DNA of 56,578 bases from Thermoanaerobacterales bacterium UBA4880 (GTDB lineage Bacteria > Bacillota > Thermoanaerobacteria > Thermoanaerobacterales > UBA4877): the NCBI GenBank assembly GCA_002399285.1, contig DHDI01000011.1, forward strand, positions 34,643 to 91,220. Direction: 5' to 3'. Below, one piece after another: positions 42,693-50,751 of this stretch (the stretch's first letter is position 1; the number at the start of each line of letters is the position of its first letter). Under the pieces are notes generated by a model that had not been told where the DNA came from, did not search any database, and was given only the letters and a program-made list of their open reading frames with translations. The position numbers and the translations under genes were made by a program.

Positions 42693-44573
42693 ATGTCGAT
42701 CGATATGGATACCGCGAAGGCGCACCAGGATGATTATGCGGTCACATGCTGCCGGTTTGAAGGGGGCGAGGAGGTTTCACCGTCCATGCTGGAGGACCCT
42801 GAGATCCTGCCCGACCTTGTGGACTCGGGGCTTCTGGACATTCCCGGCGACTGCCTGAAGATAGGCGAGGCGCTGGGAGCGAAGCTGAAGAAGACGGTTG
42901 ATGCATTGACGCCTCTCACGCCGCAGATGGTCGAAGGCGCAAAGGCCAGGCCGGCGGAGCAGCCGCAATCGCAGCCGGAATCTGTCGCAAGCGGGCCGGA
43001 GCGGGAATATGCCGCTGAGAGCGGCGGTTTTGTTCTCCCGGCAGCCGGTAGTTCCAGCATTAAGATAAAAATAGGCGAAGGCAAAAACATAGAGCTTGAA
43101 TTCCCGGTGTTTTTGGGCCTGCCGCAGGGCGGTGTCCAAACGGCCGGGCTGGCCGCAGCGCCGCATGAGGATGAGCAGCAGGCCGGCGGACGGGACAAGG
43201 TGATAAGAAAATTGGTGCGCAGGCACTTCAAGATAGACAAGGTGGAGCTGGGCGGCGAGACCAAGATCGAAAACGGCACGCTGTATATAAGGGAAAATAT
43301 AACGGATGAAGCCGTCGGCAGCGAAGACCTGGTGACGGACATGAGGCTTAGCATAGTGACTCCCGAGCACTACGGCGATTACAGCGACACCATCATGGAC
43401 GTACAGCCCATAGCCGTAAAGGAAGAGGGAGAGATAGGCGAAGGTATCACCAGGGTCATAGACGGAGCCGTGATAGTGGTGACGGGTGTGGACGAGAGGG
43501 GCCTGCAGATATCGGAGTTCGGCTCCTCGGAGGGCGAGATGGACAGGAATATCATGTTCAACCGCCCCGGTTCGCCGGATTACGGGGATATACTGGTGAT
43601 GACAAGGGTAACGGTAAAGGCGGGCAAGAACATGGAGAGGCCCGGCCCGATGGCGGTTCACAGAGCCACCGACGTGATAACCAGGGAGATCAGGCAGGCC
43701 CTCAAAAAACTGTCCGGCGATCTCGCGGCTGACACCGAGGAATTTAAACAGGTGCGCCGTCCCGGCAGGAAGAAGATAGTCATCGTAAAGGAGATAATGG
43801 GACAGGGCGCGATGCATGATAACTTCATCATGCCCGATGAACCGGTAGGAGTGCTGGGAGCCAAGGCCAACGTGGACCTGGGCAACGTGCCCATTGTGGT
43901 ATCGCCGCTGCAGATACTGGACGGCTGTATCCACGCGCTGACCTGCATCGGCCCGGCGTCCAAGGAGACGTCCCGGCACTATTGGAGGGAGCCCCTCGTC
44001 ATGCAGGCGATGAACGACGGGGAGATAGACCTCGCCGCGGTGGTGCTGGTGGGCTCTCCTCAGATAAACAGCGAGAAATTCTACGTATCAAAAATGCTGG
44101 GCATGACGGTGGAGGCCATGGACGTCGACGGAGCCATAGTGACCACGGAGGGATTCGGCAACAATCACATAGACTTTGCCAGCCACATAGAGCAGATAGG
44201 CAAGAGGGGCGTTCCCGTCGTGGGAATGACCTTTGCCGGGGTGCAGGGACAGCTGGTGGTCGGCAATAAATACATGGATGCGATGATAGACCTCAATAAA
44301 TCGCGGCAGGGCATAGAAAACGAGATACTGCAGAACAACTGCCTTACCAAGGAGGACGCCGTGCGCGCGCTGTATATGCTCAAGGCCAAGATGGCGGGCG
44401 AACAGATCAAGCCGGCGGAGAGGAAGTATAACCCCAATGTGAAGCTGAACAATCTGGAGCTGATAGAGAAGTCGGTTGGAAAGAAGATAGAGGTATCGCC
44501 CAACGAAACGAAGCTCAAAATGAGCAAAAAGAGAAGCGAGATCTACGAAAAGGACGAGGCGCAGCCACAATGA
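42693..44573 (+). CDS. prdA: D-proline reductase proprotein PrdA
   Basis: A 626-residue precursor of the two smaller subunits of D-proline reductase, which reduces D-proline to 5-aminovalerate as a Stickland electron acceptor. The cleavage site is DGCIHALT-CIGPASKE: self-cleavage before Cys418 gives the large alpha part and a ~209-residue beta part whose new N-terminus becomes the pyruvoyl group. The N-terminal VTCCRFEGGEEV and the block FNRPGSPDYGDILVMTRVTV are family features; residues ~90-130 are a low-complexity Ala/Glu/Gln linker. ATG 42693 follows GGAGGTGAT. It overlaps the next small gene by four bases. It shares obvious homology with PrdD (N-terminal part) and PrdE (C-terminal part) encoded downstream. 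Confidence 0.96.
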   Translation: MSIDMDTAKAHQDDYAVTCCRFEGGEEVSPSMLEDPEILPDLVDSGLLDIPGDCLKIGEALGAKLKKTVDALTPLTPQMVEGAKARPAEQPQSQPESVASGPEREYAAESGGFVLPAAGSSSIKIKIGEGKNIELEFPVFLGLPQGGVQTAGLAAAPHEDEQQAGGRDKVIRKLVRRHFKIDKVELGGETKIENGTLYIRENITDEAVGSEDLVTDMRLSIVTPEHYGDYSDTIMDVQPIAVKEEGEIGEGITRVIDGAVIVVTGVDERGLQISEFGSSEGEMDRNIMFNRPGSPDYGDILVMTRVTVKAGKNMERPGPMAVHRATDVITREIRQALKKLSGDLAADTEEFKQVRRPGRKKIVIVKEIMGQGAMHDNFIMPDEPVGVLGAKANVDLGNVPIVVSPLQILDGCIHALTCIGPASKETSRHYWREPLVMQAMNDGEIDLAAVVLVGSPQINSEKFYVSKMLGMTVEAMDVDGAIVTTEGFGNNHIDFASHIEQIGKRGVPVVGMTFAGVQGQLVVGNKYMDAMIDLNKSRQGIENEILQNNCLTKEDAVRALYMLKAKMAGEQIKPAERKYNPNVKLNNLELIEKSVGKKIEVSPNETKLKMSKKRSEIYEKDEAQPQ

Positions 44574-44776
44574 AAAAATTGACGTATGCGCCCGAGGGGC
44601 AGTATTACGAAGGAGTGATCTCGGATATCACGGACATGGCGATAACCATAGAGATGAACGGAAGGCTGGGACGCCTGACCCTGGCCAGGCGGATGGTGAT
44701 AACCGACAAGCCGCCGGAGATAGGCGACGAGGTGGGCTTCATGCTCAGCTATCCCGAGGTCATAACCAATGAGTGA
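44570..44776 (+). CDS. Small conserved protein between prdA and prdB
   Basis: A 68-residue protein (MKKLTYAPEGQYYEGVISDI ... RRMVITDKPPEIGDEVGFMLSYPEV) that overlaps the end of prdA (ATGA) and is followed 13 bases later by prdB. It looks like a small all-beta barrel. Proteins of about this size and position occur in prd clusters of other Clostridia and are, as I recall, annotated as CBO2463/CBO2479 domain proteins. Its role is unknown; tight coupling suggests assembly or maturation of the reductase. Confidence 0.75.
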   Translation: MKKLTYAPEGQYYEGVISDITDMAITIEMNGRLGRLTLARRMVITDKPPEIGDEVGFMLSYPEVITNE

Positions 44777-44789
44777 AGGAGGCAAGGAT

Positions 44790-45515
44790 ATGTGCGCAGC
44801 TATAGTAAAGGGCCTTCAATCGGAAGTATATGTTCCAATCACCCCCGAGGTCGTATGGGCTCCCGTCACCAAGCCGCTGAGCGAAATGGTCGTGGCGCTG
44901 GTCACCGGTGCGGGCGTGCATCTGAAGTCCGATAAGAGATTCAACCTAGCAGGAGATTCAAGCTACAGGATCATCCCCGGCGATACCAAAAGTGCAGACC
45001 TGATGGTGTCCCACGGCGGATACGACAACAGCGATGTGAATAAGGACATCAACTGTATGTTTCCCATAGACAGGATCAGGGAGCTGGCGAAGGAGGGCTT
45101 TATCAAGGAAATATCGCCTGTTAATATTGGCTTTATGGGCGGCGGCGGTGACGTCGAGGCGTTTACCGAGGTCACCGGGCCGGAGATCGCCCAAAAGATA
45201 AAGCAGGCGGGCGCCGATGCGGTCATACTGACGGCCGGCTGAGGAACCTGCCACCGCTCTGCCGTGATCGTGCAGAGAGAGATCGAAAGGATGGGCATAC
45301 CCACGATACTTATAGCGGCCCTGCCGCCCGTGGCGCGGCAAAACGGAGCGCCGAGGGTAGCGGCTCCAAAGGTCCCCATGGGGGCCAACGCCGGGCAGCC
45401 CAACAACAGGGAAATGCAGACAAATATTGTGAGGGATACCCTTAAGAGTTTAGAGGAGATAGAGACTCCCAACACCATAGTTTCTCTGCCCTATGAATAT
45501 GTCGCCAAGATCTGA
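44790..45515 (+). CDS. prdB: D-proline reductase selenoprotein subunit PrdB (UGA = Sec151)
   Basis: A 241-residue catalytic subunit carrying selenocysteine. The frame is interrupted by TGA at 45240-45242, and continues without shift as GTCHRSAVIVQREIERMGIP..., so the active site reads ILTAG-Sec-GTCHRSA, the known PrdB arrangement of Sec followed by a Cys three residues on. A hairpin CTCTGC/GCAGAG (45257-45277) starts 15 bases after the UGA and fits a SECIS. The related glycine reductase GrdB has the same type of Sec site. ATG 44790 is chosen over 44769 because AAGGAGG lies seven bases upstream and the length matches known PrdB. The Sec attacks the alpha C-N bond of D-proline bound to the pyruvoyl group. 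Confidence 0.94.
45257..45277 (+). promoter_or_regulatory. Bacterial SECIS hairpin of prdB
   Basis: CTCTGC (45257-45262), a 9-base loop containing GU, GCAGAG (45272-45277), 15 bases downstream of the UGA. Confidence 0.6.
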
Positions 45516-45528
45516 CGCCGCAGGCGGA

Positions 45529-46287
45529 ATGGAGGACATCCAAGATGAAAGGCTTGTGATAAAGAGCTTCGACATCCGCGGCGTGGAATTCGGAGATGTG
45601 AGCCGCATATCGGATCACAAACTGATCATCGACCGGAATATTTCGGGCAGGATAGGCGCGCGGGAAAAACCGGTAAAAAAGGTGGATGTGAGTATCGTAT
45701 ATCCCCACAAACATGACGTGTATGTAAACGGCATACTGGACATAATACCGGTCTCGGCCAAGGCCCTGGGCAGGCTGGGAGAGGGCATCACCCATACGCT
45801 TACGGGCGTATACGTGATGCTGACCGGGACCGACGAGGAGGGCGGACAGTTTCCCGAGTGCGGCTCGTCCGCCGGGATGCTCAAGGACCATATCATGCTC
45901 GGCTGCCCGGGCACCCCGTCGCAGGATGATTTTATAGTGCTGGTGGACGTGACGGTGCAGGCGGGGCTTCCATTCGGAAGGGAACTGCCGATGGCCGCCC
46001 ATCGTACGGCGGACCGTTTGATAGACGAATTCAGGCAGATACTCAAGCGCATGGACGGGACCGCAGCCGACGAGCAGCACGAATACTACAATATAAGGCG
46101 GCCGGGCCGCAAGAGAGTGGCGCTGGTAAAGATCATCGCCGGCCAGGGCGCGATGTACGACAATATCGTTCTGCCGGACGAGCCCTGTGGTTTTTCCGGC
46201 GGGAGATCCATAATAGATATGGGCAACGTACCGGTGCTGCTCACGTCCAATGAATACCGGGACGGCGCGATAAGGGCTATGACATAA
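45529..46287 (+). CDS. prdD: Proline reductase cluster protein PrdD (PrdA alpha-like)
   Basis: A ~252-residue protein homologous to residues ~170-417 of PrdA: compare HDVYVNGILDIIPVSAKALGRLGEGITHTLTGVYVMLTGTDEEG with the PrdA stretch on IMDVQPIAVKEEGEIGEGITRVIDG. It ends RDGAIRAMT, exactly where PrdA has DGCIHALT just before its cleavage site, so it equals a pre-cut alpha part lacking the N-terminal extension. Function unproved; it could pair with PrdE as a second, non-pyruvoyl module or as an assembly partner. The start is uncertain: ATG 45529 is used, but 45493 or 45499, overlapping the end of prdB, are possible. Confidence 0.88.
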   Translation: MEDIQDERLVIKSFDIRGVEFGDVSRISDHKLIIDRNISGRIGAREKPVKKVDVSIVYPHKHDVYVNGILDIIPVSAKALGRLGEGITHTLTGVYVMLTGTDEEGGQFPECGSSAGMLKDHIMLGCPGTPSQDDFIVLVDVTVQAGLPFGRELPMAAHRTADRLIDEFRQILKRMDGTAADEQHEYYNIRRPGRKRVALVKIIAGQGAMYDNIVLPDEPCGFSGGRSIIDMGNVPVLLTSNEYRDGAIRAMT

Positions 46288-46307
46288 CATTAAAGAGGGT
46301 GATACGA

Positions 46308-47312
46308 ATGGAATCGGTCAGGAACATCTTTACGGTGGACTCACATACCGCAGGGGAACCCACGCGGGTCGTGGTCGGCGGCTTTCCCATGCTGCGCGGC
46401 GGCAGCATGGCTGAAAAGAAGCAAGAACTCAAGGAAAACTACGACTATCTGAGGAATTTTTTGATGAAAGAGCCGCGCGGCCATGAGAACATGTTCGGCT
46501 CCGTGATAACGCAGCCCTGCCATGACGAGGCGGCGATCGGCGTGATATTCATGGACAACGGAGGATACCTCAACATGTGCGGGCACGGCACCATAGGCAC
46601 GTCCAAGGTGGCCCTGGAGACGGGCATGATAGAGAAGGTCAGCCCATATACGGAATTTAAGATAGATACCCCCGCGGGACTGGTCCAGGTCACGGCTGCG
46701 GTGGAGGACGGCAGTGTAACGGATATAGGTTTCGTCAATCAGCCGGCCTTCGTGTACAGTGAGGGCGTGGACGTGAAGCTGGACGGCTTCGGCGGCATAA
46801 AGGCTGATATCGCCTTCGGCGGCAACTTCTTTGCACTGGTATCTGCGGAGCAGCTGGGCATGGATATAGATATGGCAAATATAGACAGATTCATGGATGC
46901 GGGCCTTAAGATACGCGGCTATGTGAATGAGCACTGCGATATAGTCCATCCTTTAAAGCCGCACATAAAGACCGTGGACCTGGTCGAATTTTATCAGCCG
47001 CTCAGGACTGGCGAGAAGGGCTATAGGAATCTGGTCATCTTTGGCAATAAGCAGTTTGACAGGTCGCCCTGTGGTACGGGCACGTCGGCCAAACTTTCGC
47101 TGATGTACAGCCGCGGCGAGATAAGTCTGGGCGAGGAGATAATTTCCGAAAGCATACTGGGCAGCCGGTTTAAGGGCCGGGCCGTCGAGGAGACCTCGGT
47201 AGGCGGCTATAGCGGGATAATACCCCGCATTTCCGGCCGGGCCTATATTACTTCATACAACAACTTTGTACTGGAACCCCGGGATATCTTCAAATCGGGA
47301 ATAGAACTTTGA
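46308..47312 (+). CDS. prdF: Proline racemase
   Basis: A 334-residue PLP-independent racemase that turns L-proline into the D-proline needed by the reductase. The two catalytic cysteines are Cys91 in NMCGHGTIGTSK and Cys255 in SPCGTGTSAKL. The start VDSHTAGEPTRVVVGGFP is standard. ATG 46308 is used since AAAGAGGGTG lies just upstream; GTG 46299 overlaps that site. It is placed between prdD and prdE, whereas in C. difficile prdF follows prdE. Confidence 0.96.
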   Translation: MESVRNIFTVDSHTAGEPTRVVVGGFPMLRGGSMAEKKQELKENYDYLRNFLMKEPRGHENMFGSVITQPCHDEAAIGVIFMDNGGYLNMCGHGTIGTSKVALETGMIEKVSPYTEFKIDTPAGLVQVTAAVEDGSVTDIGFVNQPAFVYSEGVDVKLDGFGGIKADIAFGGNFFALVSAEQLGMDIDMANIDRFMDAGLKIRGYVNEHCDIVHPLKPHIKTVDLVEFYQPLRTGEKGYRNLVIFGNKQFDRSPCGTGTSAKLSLMYSRGEISLGEEIISESILGSRFKGRAVEETSVGGYSGIIPRISGRAYITSYNNFVLEPRDIFKSGIEL

Positions 47313-47333
47313 CACGCAGACGGGAGGACGCAT

Positions 47334-47810
47334 ATGGGGATAGGACCTTCGACCAAAGAAACCACGCTGCATCATTTTCGTGATCCGCTGGTGGAAACAA
47401 TATACCGCGACCCGGATATCGACTTTATCGGTATCGTCGTATCGGGGGCTTCTCAAGTAAACGATGAGAAAAGGTTTTCAGCAGAGCGCATCGGCGCATG
47501 GGCGGCCGCGGCGTCGGCAGACGGCGCCATAGTGTCCATGGACGGCTGGGGCAATCAGGATATAGACATGGCCGAAACGCTGAGGGCGCTTGAAGAGAGA
47601 GGCATACCGGCGGTCGGGCTCAAATTTATAGGGAAACAAGCTGCGCCTGTGGTCAATAACAGGCATATGGATACGCTGGTCGACTTCAATAAGTCGAAAG
47701 ACGGCATAGAAACGGAGGTGTTGGGCGAGAATACTATACGGAGGATCGATGCCGAGAAGGCAGCGGCGCTTTTAAAGCTCAAGATGAAAAAATTTGAGTC
47801 AGGAAGGTGA
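47334..47810 (+). CDS. prdE: Proline reductase cluster protein PrdE (PrdA beta-like)
   Basis: A 158-residue protein that aligns with the PrdA beta part from its first residue: MGIGPSTKETTLHHFRDPLV against CIGPASKETSRHYWREPLV, and AAPVVNNRHMDTLVDFNKSKDGIETEVL against LVVGNKYMDAMIDLNKSRQGIENEIL. The Cys that makes the pyruvoyl group in PrdA is replaced by Gly2 after the initiator Met, so it cannot form that cofactor the same way. Together with PrdD it equals a split PrdA paralogue. Ribosome-binding site GGGAGGACG precedes the ATG. Confidence 0.9.
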   Translation: MGIGPSTKETTLHHFRDPLVETIYRDPDIDFIGIVVSGASQVNDEKRFSAERIGAWAAAASADGAIVSMDGWGNQDIDMAETLRALEERGIPAVGLKFIGKQAAPVVNNRHMDTLVDFNKSKDGIETEVLGENTIRRIDAEKAAALLKLKMKKFESGR

Positions 47811-47908
47811 GGCGCTGCCGGTTTGAGAGGGGATGTTATATCGAGTATGGGGTGCAGATGTCATCATTATCCGTATTCTAAAATGTAATATAAAAAAGGA
47901 GGAATAAG

Positions 47909-49330
47909 ATGAGCAATAAAAAGATCGGGCTTTGGGACCTGGTATTCATGAACGTCTCCGCTCTGTATGGGATACGCTGGATAGCAAAGTCCACGGCTTC
48001 AAGTTTTGGATTGGGATTGGGAGCGATCCCCACATGGATACTGTTTGCGTTCATATTCTTTGTTCCCAGCGCGCTGATATGCGCGGAACTTGCGTCAAAA
48101 TATCCCAAGGACGGGGGACTCTATGAATGGGTGAAGGAAGCTTATGGAGAGAAATGGGGATTTATCGTCTCCTGGCTCAACTGGACCGCTAAAATATTCT
48201 GGTATTCCTCGTTCCTGACATTTATGTCTGTAAACATATCCTATGCGGTAGGAAAGCCGGAATTGGCGGAAGATAAGATGTTCGTCCTGATCGTCTCCCT
48301 GGTGGTGTTCTGGGTATTGTCACTGATCAGCCTCAAGGGCATGGGATCAGCCAAGATATTTACCAATCTGGGCGCGCTGGGTTCTACGGTACCCACGCTG
48401 CTGCTCATAGTACTGGCCTTTGTCGCCGTGTTCGTCTTCAAGGTCAGACCGGCTTCGGTATACACGGTCTCGACAATGACTCCTAAGATCAACGTGAATT
48501 CGCTGTCCGCAATATCCTCCATAATGTTTGCTTTGGCCGGGGCCGAAGTCAGCGCTAACTTCGTCACGGAGATGGATAACCCCAGAAGGGATTTTCCCAA
48601 GGCTATCATGATAGCGGCGGCGATCGTCGGCGGACTGTATGTCCTGGGTTCCATTGCAATAACCATGATACTCCCTACCGATCAGATCACAGCTTCACAG
48701 GGCGTTTTAGCCGCTATTTCTGCGGTGGCGCAAAACCTCGGAATAGGGAAATGGCTTGTAAGTCTTGTGGCATTGGGTGTTACTATATCCATATTCGGAG
48801 CGGTGATACTGTATATAGCGTCGCCTCTTAAGATGCTGTTCGGAAGCGTGCCCGAGGGCATATTCCCGCAGTCGATGACAAAGGTAAACGATATCAATAT
48901 ACCTTACAATTCCGTTATAATACAGGCCATACTCGTCAGCGCACTGTTGATCTTCTCAAATCTGCTGCCTTCGGTGGACGCCATCTATAACCTGCTGGTC
49001 ACGATGACCGCTCTGACGTCGCTGTTTCCGTATGTGCTGCTGTTTGCCTCCTATATCACGCTCAGGAAGACACGCGGAAGCAATCCCGAGTTTTATGAGA
49101 TGTCGGGCAATTCCTCCACGGCAGTACACATCGCGCAGATGGTGCTGGTCGTCACGGTAGTGGGCATAATCCTGTCGGCTACGCCGGTCATGCCGTCGCT
49201 TAAGGAAAATATAATATATGAAGTGGAAATGCTGGGCGGTGCGGTGATAGTCATAGGTTTGGGATTCCTGCTGTGGAACAGGTACGCGAGAAGAACGGGT
49301 AATATGGGCAATGTTGATATAAAACATTGA
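47909..49330 (+). CDS. APC family amino acid permease
   Basis: A 473-residue, ~12-helix transporter of the amino acid-polyamine-organocation superfamily, glutamate:GABA antiporter-like group. The start MSNKKIGLWDLVFMNVSALYGIRWIAKS with a helix-1 break, SALICAELASKYPKDGGLYEWVKEAYGEKWGF and the AGAEVSANFVTEMDNPRRDFPKAI block are family markers. It sits 98 bases after prdE with AAAGGAGGAATAAG before the ATG. In context it may import proline, or exchange proline for the product 5-aminovalerate, which would suit an antiporter; neither can be shown from sequence. Confidence 0.9.
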   Translation: MSNKKIGLWDLVFMNVSALYGIRWIAKSTASSFGLGLGAIPTWILFAFIFFVPSALICAELASKYPKDGGLYEWVKEAYGEKWGFIVSWLNWTAKIFWYSSFLTFMSVNISYAVGKPELAEDKMFVLIVSLVVFWVLSLISLKGMGSAKIFTNLGALGSTVPTLLLIVLAFVAVFVFKVRPASVYTVSTMTPKINVNSLSAISSIMFALAGAEVSANFVTEMDNPRRDFPKAIMIAAAIVGGLYVLGSIAITMILPTDQITASQGVLAAISAVAQNLGIGKWLVSLVALGVTISIFGAVILYIASPLKMLFGSVPEGIFPQSMTKVNDINIPYNSVIIQAILVSALLIFSNLLPSVDAIYNLLVTMTALTSLFPYVLLFASYITLRKTRGSNPEFYEMSGNSSTAVHIAQMVLVVTVVGIILSATPVMPSLKENIIYEVEMLGGAVIVIGLGFLLWNRYARRTGNMGNVDIKH

Positions 49331-49363
49331 TATAGATATAATAAAATTAAGGAGGTTGATATT

Positions 49364-50440
49364 ATGAATAAGGAAAGGCTGAACAGGGTTTTGCAGGAAA
49401 TGAACCATGTGGGAGTGCCGCAGATGATCGTGTCGGACCCTATGAACATATTTTACCTTACAGGCAAATGGATCTTCCCGGGAGAAAGACTGCTCGTACT
49501 GTATCTTAAATCCGACGGAAGCGCCAAGCTGTTTGTAAACGAGCTCTTCCCGATACGCGAGGATCTGGGCACGGAAAACATAACCCTCAATGATAATCAG
49601 GACGCCGTGGAAGTGCTTGCCAAATATGTGGACAAGAACAGCGTCATGGGCATAGACAAGAACTGGCCCGCAAGATTTCTTATCAGACTGATGGAGCTTA
49701 CCGGTTCAAGTAAATTTGTGGATATTGCTAAAATCATGGACAAGGTAAGGCAGAAAAAGGACAAGACCGAGATAGACTTGATGCGCGAGGCTTCCAGGGT
49801 AAACGATATAGCGGTCGGTAAAATGATCGGACTTGTGCCGAAGAGATATACGGAAAGGAAAATGGGACAGCTGCTCTTGGAGATATACCGCGAGATGGGA
49901 GCCGAGGACTTTTCCTTTGAGCCCATAGTAGCATATGGACCGAACGGCGCAGATCCGCATCACACTACCGACGCCACCGAGATCAAGGAAGGGGACAGCG
50001 TGGTCATAGACATCGGCTGCAAGAAGGATTCCTATTGCTCCGATATGACCAGGACGGTATTCTATAAGTGTGCATCCGATGAGCAGAAGAAGGTATACAA
50101 CATCGTGCGCGATGCCAACTTAAAGGGTATAGACAAGGTAAAACCCGGCGTGCACTTCTGCGATATCGACGCCGCCGCAAGAGACTATATAGAGGCGGCA
50201 GGCTATGGCAAGTATTTCACTCACAGATTGGGACACTCCATAGGACTGGAAGACCATGAGGTAGGCGACGTATCGTCGGTAAACACCAGCCCAGTGGAAG
50301 AGGGCATGATATTCTCCATAGAGCCGGGCGTCTATCTGCCGGGCAATTTCGGAGTGAGGGTGGAGGACCTTGTGGTAGTGACTAAGGACGGCTGCGAGGT
50401 GCTGAATAAGTACAGCAAGGATCTCTGCATAGTAGAATAG
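49364..50440 (+). CDS. pepQ: Xaa-Pro peptidase, M24 family
   Basis: A 358-residue metallopeptidase of the prolidase / aminopeptidase P group, which frees residues next to proline. The N-terminal creatinase-like domain spans ~1-130; the pita-bread domain carries the metal ligands in VVIDIGCKKDSYCSDMTRTVF (two Asp), HRLGHSIGLEDHEVG (His), FSIEPGVYLPG (Glu) and GVRVEDLVVV (Glu). The size fits PepQ/PepP of Firmicutes. At the end of the prd unit, 33 bases after the permease, it supplies proline from peptides to the fermentation. AAGGAGGTTGATATT precedes the ATG. Confidence 0.93.
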   Translation: MNKERLNRVLQEMNHVGVPQMIVSDPMNIFYLTGKWIFPGERLLVLYLKSDGSAKLFVNELFPIREDLGTENITLNDNQDAVEVLAKYVDKNSVMGIDKNWPARFLIRLMELTGSSKFVDIAKIMDKVRQKKDKTEIDLMREASRVNDIAVGKMIGLVPKRYTERKMGQLLLEIYREMGAEDFSFEPIVAYGPNGADPHHTTDATEIKEGDSVVIDIGCKKDSYCSDMTRTVFYKCASDEQKKVYNIVRDANLKGIDKVKPGVHFCDIDAAARDYIEAAGYGKYFTHRLGHSIGLEDHEVGDVSSVNTSPVEEGMIFSIEPGVYLPGNFGVRVEDLVVVTKDGCEVLNKYSKDLCIVE

Positions 50441-50468
50441 AGTTTATCTATAATATAATTGATTTTTA

Positions 50469-50503
50469 TATGCAAGTGGTTATTCCGCTTGCATATTTTT
50501 TTG
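50469..50503 (+). terminator. Rho-independent terminator of the prd unit
   Basis: ATGCAAG(TGG) pairs with (CCG)CTTGCAT around a 5-6 base loop, followed by ATTTTTTTG. It closes the prd-permease-pepQ unit. The remaining ~240 AT-rich bases up to 50751 show no gene and no clear promoter. Confidence 0.85.
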
Positions 50504-50751
50504 TATCTGCATATAAGAAGCCTTAATTGAATGCCGAATATATTATGTAGGAGTTTCTAAAGTTTTAACTAAAAATTTTGTAAAAGCGTTCTCTCCATAT
50601 TTTACTATATTTTATATTACTTCATTATGAAAGCCCTGGAAGTTGGATTACCTAAAGTACCAGTTCATAGGTTTAGCATAAGTGTAATGCATCACTTTGA
50701 AGGGGTATCTGCTTAAACAAATGATGATATGTTTAAAGAGGTGAAGTTACT

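Noticed and set aside
42777..43979. 400-codon open frame antisense to prdA
   Set aside because: It lies wholly within the unmistakable prdA gene on the other strand; long antisense frames arise from codon bias in GC-rich genes, and the product shows no motif.
45240..45242. TGA as a nonsense mutation splitting prdB
   Set aside because: It falls exactly at the known selenocysteine position before GTCHR and the frame is otherwise intact.
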